Position numbers and translations under genes: made by a program. Source: Euryodendron excelsum (Eukaryota; Streptophyta; Magnoliopsida; Ericales; Pentaphylacaceae). From it: a stretch of DNA of 64,000 nucleotides. Where the stretch lies: positions 18,490,001 to 18,554,000 of the forward strand of contig CM065384.1 of the NCBI GenBank assembly GCA_033060915.1. Direction: 5' to 3'. Shown one piece after another: positions 11,029 through 21,875 of the stretch. Below the pieces are notes generated by a model that made no database searches, had not been told where the DNA came from, and saw only the letters and a list, made by a program, of their open reading frames with translations. Positions within the stretch are counted from its first letter, which is position 1, and each line of letters opens with the position of its first letter.

Positions 11029-11412
11029 TTAGCTTTCTCGAAAAAGAAAGAGTATAAGGACGAGTGAGGAGACTACCCAAAGACAACACTTGCAAGACAC
11101 CGAAGCTAAGCTATAAGCGGCCAGTTTATAAAAATGAAGAGGAGCCATCTTTAATTTCCTAATATATTTATATAAAAAAAAAATCTTATGTTCCCTTTGC
11201 TTAACCCCTAGTGCCTCGTAGAAAGCAAAAATTTTCCTTGTCAACTCTGGTCCAGTGACCATCCTCCCCACACTGGGGCAGACAATAATTAAGAACTCTA
11301 GGGCAGCGTTGAAGGCTCTATGGATCAAGCAATCTAGTTCAAAGTGAAGAGAGGCCCTCATTTCATTTCCTATACAGTCAAAAGCAATCCCTTGCCAAAC
11401 CCGTTGAGCCAT
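11029..11412 (-). CDS. Possible short antisense ORF of unknown function
   Basis: 127 codons on the minus strand starting MAQRVWQGIAFDCIGNEMRA. Homologous DNA is in element 2 (minus, about 42236-41830) with stops, and on the plus strand of element 3, where the first part (about 56160-56260) and the part with MAPLHFYKLA-like residues (from 56663, MAAPHFENLA) are both recognisable. No known domain. It could be the 3' part of the antisense transcript or just a conserved non-coding stretch. Confidence 0.25.
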   Translation of the reverse strand: MAQRVWQGIAFDCIGNEMRASLHFELDCLIHRAFNAALEFLIIVCPSVGRMVTGPELTRKIFAFYEALGVKQREHKIFFLYKYIRKLKMAPLHFYKLAAYSLASVSCKCCLWVVSSLVLILFLFRES

Positions 11413-12287
11413 TTATCTTTTTCGAGAAAACCCCAACTCAGGGATCACTGCCCACATTAGGTTAGATTGAATTGCTAAGGAAAATGTTTAAGGAAAAAAA
11501 GGGTGGTAGAATTGTTTATTTCATAAAAGGAAAGCAAAGATATGAAAAAGGAAAAGAAAGGCAATGAAAAGAGTTGCCAAGAGGCAAAAGGCCAAAAGGA
11601 AAAAAGAGAAAAAAGAAAAAGCAAAAAAGGCTCTGAAGAAAATCATGATTGTGCCATCTTGAAAAGCATAATAAAAGGGCTAAAAGAGAAGAAAGTCATG
11701 TTTATACAGAAAGGCAAAAGAAAGGAGGCATTTTCATCCTGAGAAGTACATAGTAAGAGCAAGGAGGAAAGTAAAGGTGATCATAGGTTACAAAGAAGCC
11801 CAGTAGAAACAATAGGTTCGTGCCTTTACCCTTTCTTGCAAAACCCCCGAAACCATAGCCTACATTACAACCTTACTAAAGTCCACTCTGATTAAAAAGA
11901 TTACTTGATCTAAACGAGCTAGATACACTGCCAAAGCTAAATAAGGATGCTAACCCTACTGAGAAAGAGTGTCAGGGATGGTATGGATCTAAACCCTGCT
12001 AAAAACAACATTGAATTTGAGCGTACATATCCCATTGCTTCGAAAACCCCACAACCTAGCCTACATTATGGTCCTAAAGCAAAGTCTCCTCGAATTGAAA
12101 GATTGGTCGTTTATCGCTCTTCTAAAGGTCAGGTAAGCTATTACTAAAACCTTGAGAGTTAAGAGTTTCAGCCTAAGAACGCTATACACTAACCCCGAGG
12201 CAAAGAGTCGGAGGCGGTCAAAAGGTTGAGAAAGGTACGAAATGCTATTATCCAATCAAGGTAAGGCTAAGCCAAAGGAGAGGCCAG

Positions 12288-12320
<33 letters not shown>
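12288..12320. repeat. Poly(C) run, 33 bases
   Basis: A pure mononucleotide run replacing a short mixed stretch seen in element 2 at about 43130. It makes a glycine-only reading frame on the minus strand that is not a gene. The length may be inexact because of sequencing. Confidence 0.85.
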
Positions 12321-12321
<1 letters not shown>

Positions 12322-12722
12322 CGGAAGAGGAAGGAGTTACCATTCCAAAGGTACTGAGTTTGACAGCACCTCTTGTCATTCTATTAACTATAAATATGCA
12401 TGCATCTTCATAAAAAAATAGAAAATAAAATAAATAAATAAAATGGTGTGAGCTTTGCATACATAGGACATAACTCCCTGTAGAAACAGAAGTCACCAAT
12501 ATAATATTATCTCACGTGATAAATATACACCATCATCATCTCTATCCATGCATTTGATCATATACTTAGCTGTCAAAATCATAAATGTCTTTGCATGTCC
12601 ATACATCTAACTATGATAAACATCCATCTTTGTATAAGATTTACAAAATAAAACTATCTAACATAAATACATCTCAAGAATAGGGGCAAAGGAAGATCAG
12701 GGTCTACAGTAAGGGGCATCTG

Positions 12723-14568
12723 TCAAAGGTTAAAATTAATGTCCTTGGAATCGAAGTCCCCAAAACCTGGATCCAGAAGAGGCGGATAGCTATTCGAAGC
12801 ACCAACATCTTGTAAAGAAGATAGAACCGAAATCAGCCACATGAAAGAAGAACTAAATAACAATAGAGCGAGAAGAATGAGGGAAAAGACGACATACCCT
12901 AACACCTCCCATCTGGGCTAACTGAGCCTTCAAGGAAGCCACCTCTGCCTGATACTGATCTCGCTCCATCTGGTACCGTTCTCACTGATCCTTCATAGCA
13001 GTAAACTCAGCCTAGGGCACGTATCCCCTGGCAAAGTGCCATAAGTCGACCACCTCCTCGCCCACAGCGTATCCGCCGACTACTACCTCAAACCGAGTGA
13101 AGGCATCGACAAAACGAGCCCCAAAGTGTGCAACATAGTCCGTATCTGGAGGAAGCAAGAACTCGGCACCCGACCACTACTCCTGATAGGGGATAGGCAC
13201 TCCCGGCACCAAAGCTCCAAACATATACTCTGGCTGATCTCCTGCTGATCAGAACTCCTCATGAAACTGTCGCCAGTGTCACTCTCCTATATAGGACTCC
13301 CAAGAATCGTCGCTGAGAAAAACAGCCCTCTATAAGGACAATGGAACCAAGTACCGCATTGTCTCATAATGAACTGATCCAATGAAGAGCCGCCATGTCA
13401 CGTCTCTCGCCTCAATCAACTCCAGGTTCACCCGTTGCATCACGAAGTCAGTAATCTCCGATTGCTGGGCCACCCGGTCATGAGCCCACCTCAAAGCACG
13501 AGGATAAAGGTCATCCTCAATAAACACGGGCTGACGAATAGGAAGGTACTCATAGCTCCGCTGGAAAAGAAAGGGCCAAAAACTAGTCATGTTGCCCCAA
13601 CGGAAAAAAGTCCAGACCTGCATCGATCGAAAGAAGCGGCCAAAGGAGAAAGACCCCCAATCCAGCTCAGATAAAGCCCCAAGATCAGCTGCTATGCTTA
13701 CTAACTGAAAAGGCACAAGTGATTTGTTGTTGTTATAGAAGCAACTGAAAATGATATACAGAACAAGTCGCCACCTCATGATGTTGCACCGAGCAGGGGA
13801 TAGCTCAACAGCAGAGGTACTGTCATCCCAGCTGAGCCAGGAAACTGGGAAAGCAGAATGCTCAGGAGGGGGCAAGTCCAATAGAATGCACGCATCATCT
13901 CTACTGACCGACTACAAGGTGATCTGCCGACCAACGAAGGAAAGCCCCGTGATGATGGCCCAGTCCAAGGGGGTAGGACCCAACTCAAAGTTGACAAAAT
14001 GAAAGGTCCCTATCTCTCCAAACCACCTCTTGATCAACACTAGTACAATGTGTTTGTTCAGGCAGTTAGCCTGTAATCCCATGAAAGTTCTGAACTCGAT
14101 CTCAGCCAAGAAAGCACGATATGATGGAGCAGCCCGCGACATGGTCACGAAGACCTAATGGATAGTGCCTCTAAAAGCTGTATGTACCCGTGGAGGGGGC
14201 AATTGCTGCCTAGAATATACACTGGGGTGATAAGCAAGATCCCCGAGCAGTAGGATGTCTGGTATCTCTAGGTTGCCCAAAATAGCATCTGTGTGTCTAT
14301 GTCTAGAGGAGGCTCTCCCATAACTAGTCACCTAATCCCCAAGACCCCGTACCTCCTTCTCAGCCCCAATCTCCTCCACAAAGGCCTACTCAACCGAAGA
14401 AAAAAGGTCGACAGGTAGCCTACTCTTGCATCCACTCTGACTAAACAATGCCTATCCAGTAGATCGTCGGCTACCTCTAGATCGACTAGAACCACTAGTA
14501 GAATCTGTCCAGGCCGCCTTCCCAAAGAGGCATCTCTTCTCGAAACCATTATCACTCGCATCTACCAT
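12723..14568 (-). pseudogene. Antisense PMD gene, element 1 (two exons)
   Basis: Reads opposite to gag. Start ATG 14568-14566, just after an acceptor-like CTTTTCAG. Exon 1 (14568-12898) is one frame of 557 codons with no frameshift and 11 stops, all TAG or TGA; stops include 13914-13912 and 13332-13330. Residues about 141-420 resemble the plant mobile domain (PMD): FELGPTPLDWAIITGL at about 194-209, then LDWGSFSF and YEYLPIRQP. The C-terminal end (MERDQYQAEVASLKAQLAQ) looks like a coiled coil. A phase-0 intron (12897-12810, GTATGT start) leads to exon 2 (12809-12723, 28 codons plus TGA). Captured PMD-like antisense ORFs are known in some Tat elements; the role is unknown. Confidence 0.8.
12810..12897 (-). 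other. Intron of the antisense PMD gene, element 1
   Basis: 88 bases beginning GTATGT and ending TTTACAA. The acceptor AG is changed to AA here; element 2 keeps TTTGCAG. Both flanks fall on codon boundaries of the same frame, so it is phase 0. Confidence 0.65.
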
Positions 14569-14695
14569 CCTGAAAAGGTAAGCCAACATAAGAAGTGATA
14601 ATATACGGTATATGCAGATAAAAATGATAATAAAATAAATAAATAAATAATCAATACAGACAAAAAAAATAAAATAACATAAAAAAAATTTTTAA

Positions 14696-14925
14696 ATTCT
14701 AAGTCAAAATGAATTTCCTACACATTTTGATTTTAATCCAATTCTAAGTCAAAATGAATTTCCTAGATATTTTGATTTTAAATCCAATTCTAAGTCGAAA
14801 TGAATTTTCTACACATTTTGATTTTAAATTTTTTGTGTTAAGTCGAAATGAATTTCCTACACATTTTGATTTTAAACTTCCCGTTCCAAGTCAAAAAGAA
14901 TTTTCTATAAGTTTTGTCCGAAAAT
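14696..14925. repeat. 46-bp tandem repeat, 3' region of element 1
   Basis: Five degenerate units of 45-48 bases starting AAGTCAAAATGAAT at 14701, 14746, 14792, 14840 and 14888. A small frame here (14754-14996) is a by-product of the repeat. Confidence 0.8.
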
Positions 14926-16332
14926 TTCAAATGAGTCCTAAGTCAAAATTTCAAAATCTTCCCATCAAAATTCATCCTAAGCATTTTCTATCCTAGTCAA
15001 GATCTTCTAAAAACTTCTTCCTCCAAAAGGTTTTCTTCAAACTCAATTCTCAAATTTTTAATATTTCGAAATTCTTATTAAATCCCAAGTTTTCCAAAGT
15101 AAAAATATGTTTTCAAAACATGTCCTTTTCCCAAATTTTTCTTCCAATAGTTTTAAGGCTCCCGAGTTTCTCGGGGTCTTCTCCGCCAAAAATGCCCCAT
15201 CCTTAATAGTTTTATATCTTTTTTCTTCAAAAATATTTTATTCCAAAACTTTTCCAACTGTTTTCTAATTTTTAAAAATTTCGGCAGAGTTTCGTTTAGA
15301 AATAGTCCCTACAACACCCACAACATCAACACAAAACACAAATCATGCACTCTACCACATCACAATCACATAACATCAACACCCGCTCACACTTTTTCAA
15401 ACTTTCAAACTTTTCAAAAGGCCTGTTTTATTTTCCAACAAATTAATGGTTTTCAAAGTTATCCTAAAATTTTTCAAAATTATTTCAAATATTTTCTAAA
15501 ATATTTCTACATTTTTCTAAATTTTAAACTCCATTAATTTAATCGGTTTCTCAATTTTATCCATTTTTTCTATTTTTCAAAAAAGAAAAAATTTAAAAAG
15601 TTTTAAAAAAATCACAAAACTTCACACAGCTCTTAAACACATTTTTTTCAGGCACACGGTATAAAATTCTAGCCTAAAAGCTCAATGTCCAAAGCTGTAG
15701 GAAGAAACCCCCAATTTTTCCAGAAACCCCCTTTCAATAATCATGAAAAATCACTCATATTTAATCAAAAAAATATCAAAATTCAAAAATAACTTCACCA
15801 CAGTGTTCAAAACATATCAAAACATAAATTTTCACTGTTCACAAGACTTAAACGGAATTCTACACGTCCAAATAGACAAAAAATCAAAAACTCACCTTTT
15901 GGCGTTCTCCGGCTAAATCTTCTATTCTGGCGACTTTTCCGGCAAGGTGGCCTACTTTTGGCTATCCCCTGTGGTCTCCAAGAAGCGTTTCTTCAATGTT
16001 CAGGTTGGTTTTTTCATGAACTCTTTTGATTTTCCAAAAACTCTTCACATCCCGCAAGTGTTCAAACCATAATTTTTTTGGTTTTGATCCCAAGCCTAGC
16101 GCCATTAGTAGTAGTGCCATGCCATTTCTTCCAAAGTTGCCACTATTAGTGGCGCTAGTTGCCAATTCCGGGCTACTTTGCCCTTTTTCCCGCCAAAACT
16201 CGATTTCAAAGGCCTTTTGGGCTCAATATCCATTTCCAAGCTCCCGTTTTCAAAAAATTTCAAAATCAGTCTCTCTGGCCGCCTCACAGTCAACATGGGA
16301 CTCTTACTCTATCGTTTTCTGTCTTTGACAAG
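14926..16332 (+). other. 3' non-coding region of element 1
   Basis: A/T-rich, no convincing gene. Near its end (about 16098-16158) it carries copies of the CGCCACTA...TAGTGGCGC quasi-palindrome that also lies in U3, including CCACTATTAGTGGCGCTAG. The equivalent place in element 3 (52755-52813) has two better-preserved copies. Confidence 0.55.
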
Positions 16333-16356
16333 CAAAGACAAAAAAAGAGGTGCAGT
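16333..16356 (+). other. Polypurine tract, element 1
   Basis: AAGCAAAGACAAAAAAAGAGG-type purine run (partly interrupted) immediately before the TGTAAGC start of the 3' LTR. This is the expected primer site for plus-strand DNA synthesis. Confidence 0.7.
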
Positions 16357-16858
16357 TGTAAGCATCCCATTTTTTCTCGTTCAGCAGTCTCCAGTCCATC
16401 TAGACTTGTATTCAAGTCAATATGGACGTATTCCAATCTAAATCAACTTTCAAAGTTTAATCCCGTCAATCAATCACTTCGCTGGCCCTTTGGGCCCAAA
16501 TAGAGGCAAAATGACCAAAATGCCCTTAGGGGCATTGTTCAATCGAATTCCAACAGGGACGTCTTTCTGAAGACAGCAAGTCCCCTTTCCAATTCCATTT
16601 CCAATTTCAATTCCAATTAAATTCGGCACACCTTTTGAGAAAGTTGATTCCTCAAGGTGGTAAGACCCTCTAATCCGGCACGTTTCCGAGTGAACTCTTT
16701 GGAACGGTAAGTCCCTTTAAACCTGTCGATCGGGATGGGACCCCAAGTCTCCGAGATGGTAGAATGGTCCACCTTTGGCACCTGTTAGCCCGCCAATATA
16801 GAAATGTCCATTGCGGCACGCCTTCAGAGAAAGTTGATTCCTCAGGCGCTAAGTCCAT
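16357..16858 (+). repeat. 3' LTR of element 1, piece 1
   Basis: First 502 bp of the 3' LTR (start TGTAAGCATCCC), collinear with 2721-3225 of the 5' LTR. It is interrupted by a minus-strand solo LTR; the 5-bp TSD TCCAT is at 16854-16858. Confidence 0.85.
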
Positions 16859-19800
16859 TGTCGCGCCCAGATTTTTTGCACTCGAGGAATACACCCGCAA
16901 GCGGAAAAAATACTGTACTCTCTCGTTAGAACTTACCCTCCTAGAAGAATGAGTGTGACTAGGTTTGAATTGAAAATAGCTAGATTAAGGTGAGTTAGGT
17001 CACCTAAAACTAAGAATAATCCGAAGACTACACTTAGGGTTTTTGGAAAACGATTTTGAAAATATCTCCTCAAGAGAAGGTTTTGAAGAACAACAGGTTG
17101 TTTGGCAACCTTTGAAAAACATTTAGCCCTTTTTTGAAAAATAACTCCGTTTTGGTATTTCGAAAACAGTGATCTAGGTTCGGAGGTTGGTTACGTGTAG
17201 GGAAGATGCACTAAGCCATCACCCTACCCTGCCCTTTCAGTACCTACATGTCAATCTACCCTAGATTCACCTATGAGAGTCTTTAACTAACTAATGTTCA
17301 ATCCTATCCACTTTATAAAACAATGTTTAAAAAGATATGATGCATAATATGCAAGTGCAAGAGAAAGACTTGATTTGAAAATAGATTTGGGAATAGATTT
17401 GAGAAGAAAGAGATAGAAGTTTGAAATTGGAAAGAAGGTTTTGGGAATTGAAATTGAAGATTGAAAATAGATTTTTAGAATTAGAAATTAGAAATGGAAC
17501 ATAGAATTGGAAACTTGAAGAAGATTGTAGAATTGGAGATTTGAAAGAAGTTGTGACCGCACCCATGAGGGTTGCCTACGTATCCTTTTGAAGGAATCAG
17601 GTCAGTCGTAGTTTGGACAAAAGTCTAATAGAAAATACAAGATTTGATTTGAAAAAGGATTTGATTTGAACTTAGAATAGGAGATTGGAAATTGGAAATT
17701 GGAATTTAGAATTTTGGAATTTGAAAAGATTGGACTTTGATTGGAAGATTTGAAAAGATTGGTTTTGGAAAGCTTGGTTTTAGGAAACCTAGACTTAGGA
17801 AAGATGAGACTTAGAAAAGATTTGACTTGAATGTTGAACTTAGAAGATTACGAAAGATTGGATTTAAGAAAGACTCGAATTAGGAAAGTGTCATTTTAGG
17901 AAAGTTTTGAAATTAGGAAAGTTTCAACTTGGGAAAGTTTTGAATTAAGAAAGTTGTCAATTTGGCAAAATTTCAACTTAGGAAAGTTTTAGGTTTAGGA
18001 AAGTTTTGAAATTGGAAAATTTCATTTTAAGAAAGGTTTTGAAATAGGAAAGTGTTAAATTTAGAAATGTTTTGAATTAGGAAAAGTTTAGTTTAAGAAA
18101 GGTTTAGAATTTGGAAAGTTTCAAGTTAAGAAAGTTTTGAATTTGGAAAGCTTAGAATTATAGAAAGATTTTAAATTAAGAAAGATTTAGAAAAGGTTTG
18201 AATTAAGAAAGTTTCAACTTAAGAAAGTTTTGAATTAAGAAAGTTTTGAATTTAGAAAGCTTTGGATTTAGAAAGATTTGAAATTTAGAAAATTTAAGAT
18301 TTAGAAAGTTTTAGAGTTTTAGTTTTAGAAAATCTTGAGATTTGGAAAGGTTTGAGTTTAAGAAAGATTTGAAAACTTAGATTTGGAAAGTTAAGATTTA
18401 GAAAGAGATAGAATTAGGAAAGATGTGGAAGTTGAGTTTTAAAATTTAGGAAAGATTTTTATGTTCAAGTTTTGGAAACTTAAGATTTAGGAAAGAAGAA
18501 AATTAGAAAAGAGTTGAATTAAGAAAGATTTGGATTAGGAAGGGATTGGATGTTGTTTCTAAAATAGAAGGTTTGATTTTGTTTCCAAAAACGGAGGATT
18601 GGATCTAGTTTTCTAAACGGGAGATTGGATTTGGTTTCCAAAAGGGGAAGATTGGATTTGACAATGAATTGGAAGAGGAGGTTTTAGAAACCCTAGTTTT
18701 GGAAGTGTATAGTTTTGACGTAGAAAATAAGTTTTGGAAATATGTAAAGTTTTGATGTAGAACCTAGGTTTTAAGGCAAGTTTGAAAACCATGTTTTTGG
18801 AAAGAAAATTAAGGTCTTCTAATCGTGAGTTTTAGGGCTTGCCTTGGGCTCTAAGGAAAGAGTTTTTGGAAAGTGTGCTTTTGGAAAGGAGATTTATAGA
18901 AGGGAATCCTAGAGAGGAGTTTTTGAAAAGATGAGTTTTAGAAAGAGGGAGTTTTTGAAAAGATTTTTATAAGGAGATTGTTGGAAAGAGTTTTTAGGAA
19001 AGAGATTTAGGGAGCGTTTTTAGAAAGTAAGTTTTGAGGAGAGTATTTTGGAAAGAAGTTTAAAAAAGGAAGTTTTGGAAAATAGATTTTTGGAGGGGGT
19101 TTTTAGAAAACAATTTTAGAAAGAAAAGTTTTTAGAAAGCATGTTGGAAAAGAGATTTTTGGGAGGAGATTTTCAAAAAGAGATTTTGGAATGTATATAA
19201 AATATCTCACTTTCCTAAAACAATTCTAACTATAAGAGGGCTAGAACCACTTTAAGAAAGTGGTTTTGAAAATAACAAGATTTGAAAATATGGACCATGA
19301 AAGTCACTTTAAATGTAACACTTTCCTAAAGCAATCTTAGCCATGAAAAGGCTAGAATCACCCTAGGATTGTGATTTTGAAAACATGTTTTGAAAAAGGA
19401 GATTTTGATGCAATTTTGAAAACAAGTTTAATGCAAGTTTTGAAAACGAGTTTGAAAATGGTTTTTAGAAGAATGCAAGATAATGATATGCACAATGCAA
19501 ATTTGGGTATTGAACATACAAGGTTAAGGCTTCACCACATAATCAAAGGGGCTGAACCCACGTGGTCTCTGGTTAAACTAAAAGAGAGTCCCCGACACAG
19601 TGACTCTCCAATAATCTAATCCTACACATGGATCGGAGTCCCCTTGTTTCAAGCATGCAAAGAAAGGGGGGGAAAGAGATGGGGGATTAAAATAGAGAAA
19701 ACCCAAGTGGGTTAGGAGAGTGAAGAGAGAGGGGAAAGTGTGGAAATTTAAATAAGAAGCCTACCTTGTGTCTTCTTTATTTTACTTTGCTTTGCGCGCC

Positions 19801-20090
19801 TTGCTTTTCTTGCTTTTCTTCGGTCTTCGCTTCAGACTTTGAGAGCTTTCTCTTGGTCTTCAAATCTTTATAGTTATAGAACTCCAAGTCTTCAATGGAG
19901 GGTTGGAGGCTAGTGTATAAGTGTATAGGGGTGTGTATGAGTGTATATGAGGCTAGGGTATGTGTATGGTGGCTAGGGTTTGGAAAACCTACGGAAGCTA
20001 GGGTTTAGGAAGTGTACGAGCTCTGTGTATCAAAAATTAGGGTTTTTAGATTGAGTTTGCGAACCTCTTTTACGCTGGAAAAGGCTCTGC

Positions 20091-20097
20091 ATTTATA
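20091..20097 (-). promoter_or_regulatory. TATA box, solo LTR R1
   Basis: TATAAAT on the minus strand at the same relative position as in the other LTRs. Confidence 0.55.
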
Positions 20098-21363
20098 GAG
20101 ATGGGATAGACCTGGCGCCTGTTGCAGTGGCGCTAGGGCAAAATTTCTCTTGGCACCACTAGTAGTGGCGCCAGCCAGTTAGGAAAGTTTCTTAAGTCAG
20201 TAAGCAACGTATCTTGGGAAGATTTGGGCGCCTGTACTAGTGACTACCATGCAATTTTTAGCCTGGCTTCACTAGGAATGACTCCGGAAAGTCCGGGAAT
20301 GATTTGAAGAGGCCGGGAATAATCCGGAGAGCCGAAACAGGGCAGGAACACTTAGAATAGTTTCCCGGACGTATGTGACTTGAAAGATGAGGATATGATG
20401 TGTCGAAAGGATTGACCGGGCCGTTAGGGGCAAAATGGTTAACCGGGCTGGAAAGCTGCCGGGACGGACCCGGAATGTCCCAGAAAAAGACTCGAGATTT
20501 GAAAACATTATTCAGAATGTTCCCAAAGGCTTGCCAATTTGATACCCAGAGCCGGTGTGGTCGGAAAAGGGGACCGGCTCACTAGGGGTAAAACGGTCAT
20601 ATTGCCTTGGGTTTATCGAACTGACTCGGAAGGATCCGGAAAGATAATAGAAAGTTGAGAATACTATAAAAAGCAATCTCAAGGGGTTACCGGTTTGATA
20701 CCCATAGCCGGTGTGGTTTCCGGGGCATTCGAACGCCTAGGGCCAAAATGGTCATCTTGATCGAAAAGTCTCGGAATTAGCCCGAAATTGACTAGAAGGC
20801 ACCTAATCATGCCAGATTTCCTTTAAAACAATCTTGGAAGGTTGGACTTACCGTTTTGAGTATTCAGATGTGTTCTCAAGAAACGTGCCGGAAAATGGCC
20901 CTAGGGGCAGTTTGTTAATTTTTCACCAAAGTGGGCTAGCAGGCACTGGTGTTGACCTGGGTTTTGAGTGTTTCCACCATCTAACAGTGGTTGCATGATA
21001 CAAAGGTTTGTTGGCAATTCCTTATATAAACCTGTTTGCGAGTATTTCTGCAACTCTGACGGTTCGCGATCATTTCGGAGACTGCCTGATCTCGGGAAGT
21101 TGCTAAAGGGACTTAGCGCCTGAGAAGCGCCTAGGAATCAACTTTCTCGAAAGGCATGCCTAAACGGACAATTCTGCATTGGTGGGCTAGCAGGCACCAA
21201 AGGTGGACTGTTTTACCATTTAAGGGACTTGGGATCTCGTCCCGGTCGACAAGTTTAAAGGGACTTACCGTTGCGAAGAGATTTTCTTTAAAAAACGCAC
21301 CGGACCGTCTCGAGGAATAAACTGTCTCAAGTGAAGGATTCGAATTGGAATTGGAATTGGAAA

Positions 21364-21692
21364 GGGGACTTACTGTTTTCAAAAAGACGCGCCTGATTTG
21401 GAATTGGAAAGGGGACTTACCGTCTTTAGAAAGATGTGCCTCATTTGAAATTGGAAAGGGGACTTACCGTCTTCGGAAAGACGTGCCTGACTTAGACTTG
21501 GAAAGGGGACTTACCGTCTTCGGAAAGACACGCCTAATTTGGAATTGGAAAGGGGACTTACCGTCTTCGAAAAGACGTGCCTGATTCGGAATTGGAAAGG
21601 AGACTTACCGTCTTCAGAAAAACGCGCCTGATTTGGAATTGGAAAGGGGACTTACCATCTTCGGAAAGACGTGCCTAATTTGAAATTAGGAA
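21364..21692 (-). repeat. 47-bp minisatellite in U3 of R1
   Basis: Seven units starting GGGGACTTA at 21364, 21411, 21458, 21505, 21552, 21599 (variant) and 21646, spacing exactly 47. In LTR sense many units contain a small hairpin (CGTCTT-TCCG-AAGACG) followed by GGTAAGTCC. Element 1's 5' LTR has only one clear unit, near 2920-2960. Confidence 0.85.
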
Positions 21693-21875
21693 AGATAATC
21701 CCACTAAGGGAATTTTGGTCATTTGCTTCTCTTTGGGCCCATTGGGCCCGCAAAGCTATGAATTGACGGGATTAGACTTAAAAAGTTAATTTAGATTAAA
21801 ATATGCCCCCAATGACTTGAACACAAGTTTGGATGGAGTGGAGACCATCGAGCGGTTAAAAATGGGGTGCTTACA

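Larger units (their letters stand above)
10745..12722. other. Spacer between gag and the antisense gene, element 1
   Basis: Nearly 2 kb where an autonomous Ty3/gypsy element would have pol; no pol motifs are seen. It contains a possible hairpin just after gag (about 10772-10796), an antisense frame at 11412-11029, a lysine-rich purine tract (11540-11740), two copies of a roughly 200-base motif containing AGCCTACATTA (11856 and 12057), and a poly(C) run. Element 2 is collinear at 41553-43532. Confidence 0.6.
16859..21875 (-). mobile_element. Solo LTR R1 of the Tat-like family
   Basis: 5017-bp LTR in minus orientation (plus strand reads TGTCGCGCCC...GGGGTGCTTACA) flanked by the perfect TSD TCCAT (16854-16858 and 21876-21880). 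No internal region, so it is the remnant of LTR-LTR recombination. TATAAAT (minus) is at 20091-20097 and the U3 palindrome at 20152-20172. U3 carries seven 47-bp tandem units, which explain part of its greater length compared with element 1's LTRs. Confidence 0.88.

Noticed and set aside
11542..11742. Lysine-rich 66-codon frame
   Set aside because: Purine-rich low-complexity DNA; the matching stretch of element 2 (42360-42560) is not open in that form.
12248..12499. Frame with a glycine run
   Set aside because: Comes from the poly(C) run; absent from element 2.
10745..12722. Hidden pol gene between gag and the PMD gene
   Set aside because: No protease DTG/DSG, reverse transcriptase YxDD-type, RNase H or integrase motif was found in readable frames of either copy, and the space is too short.
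21364..21692. CRISPR-like array of hairpin repeats
   Set aside because: Units are contiguous 47-bp tandem repeats with no variable spacers, inside an LTR of a plant retrotransposon.
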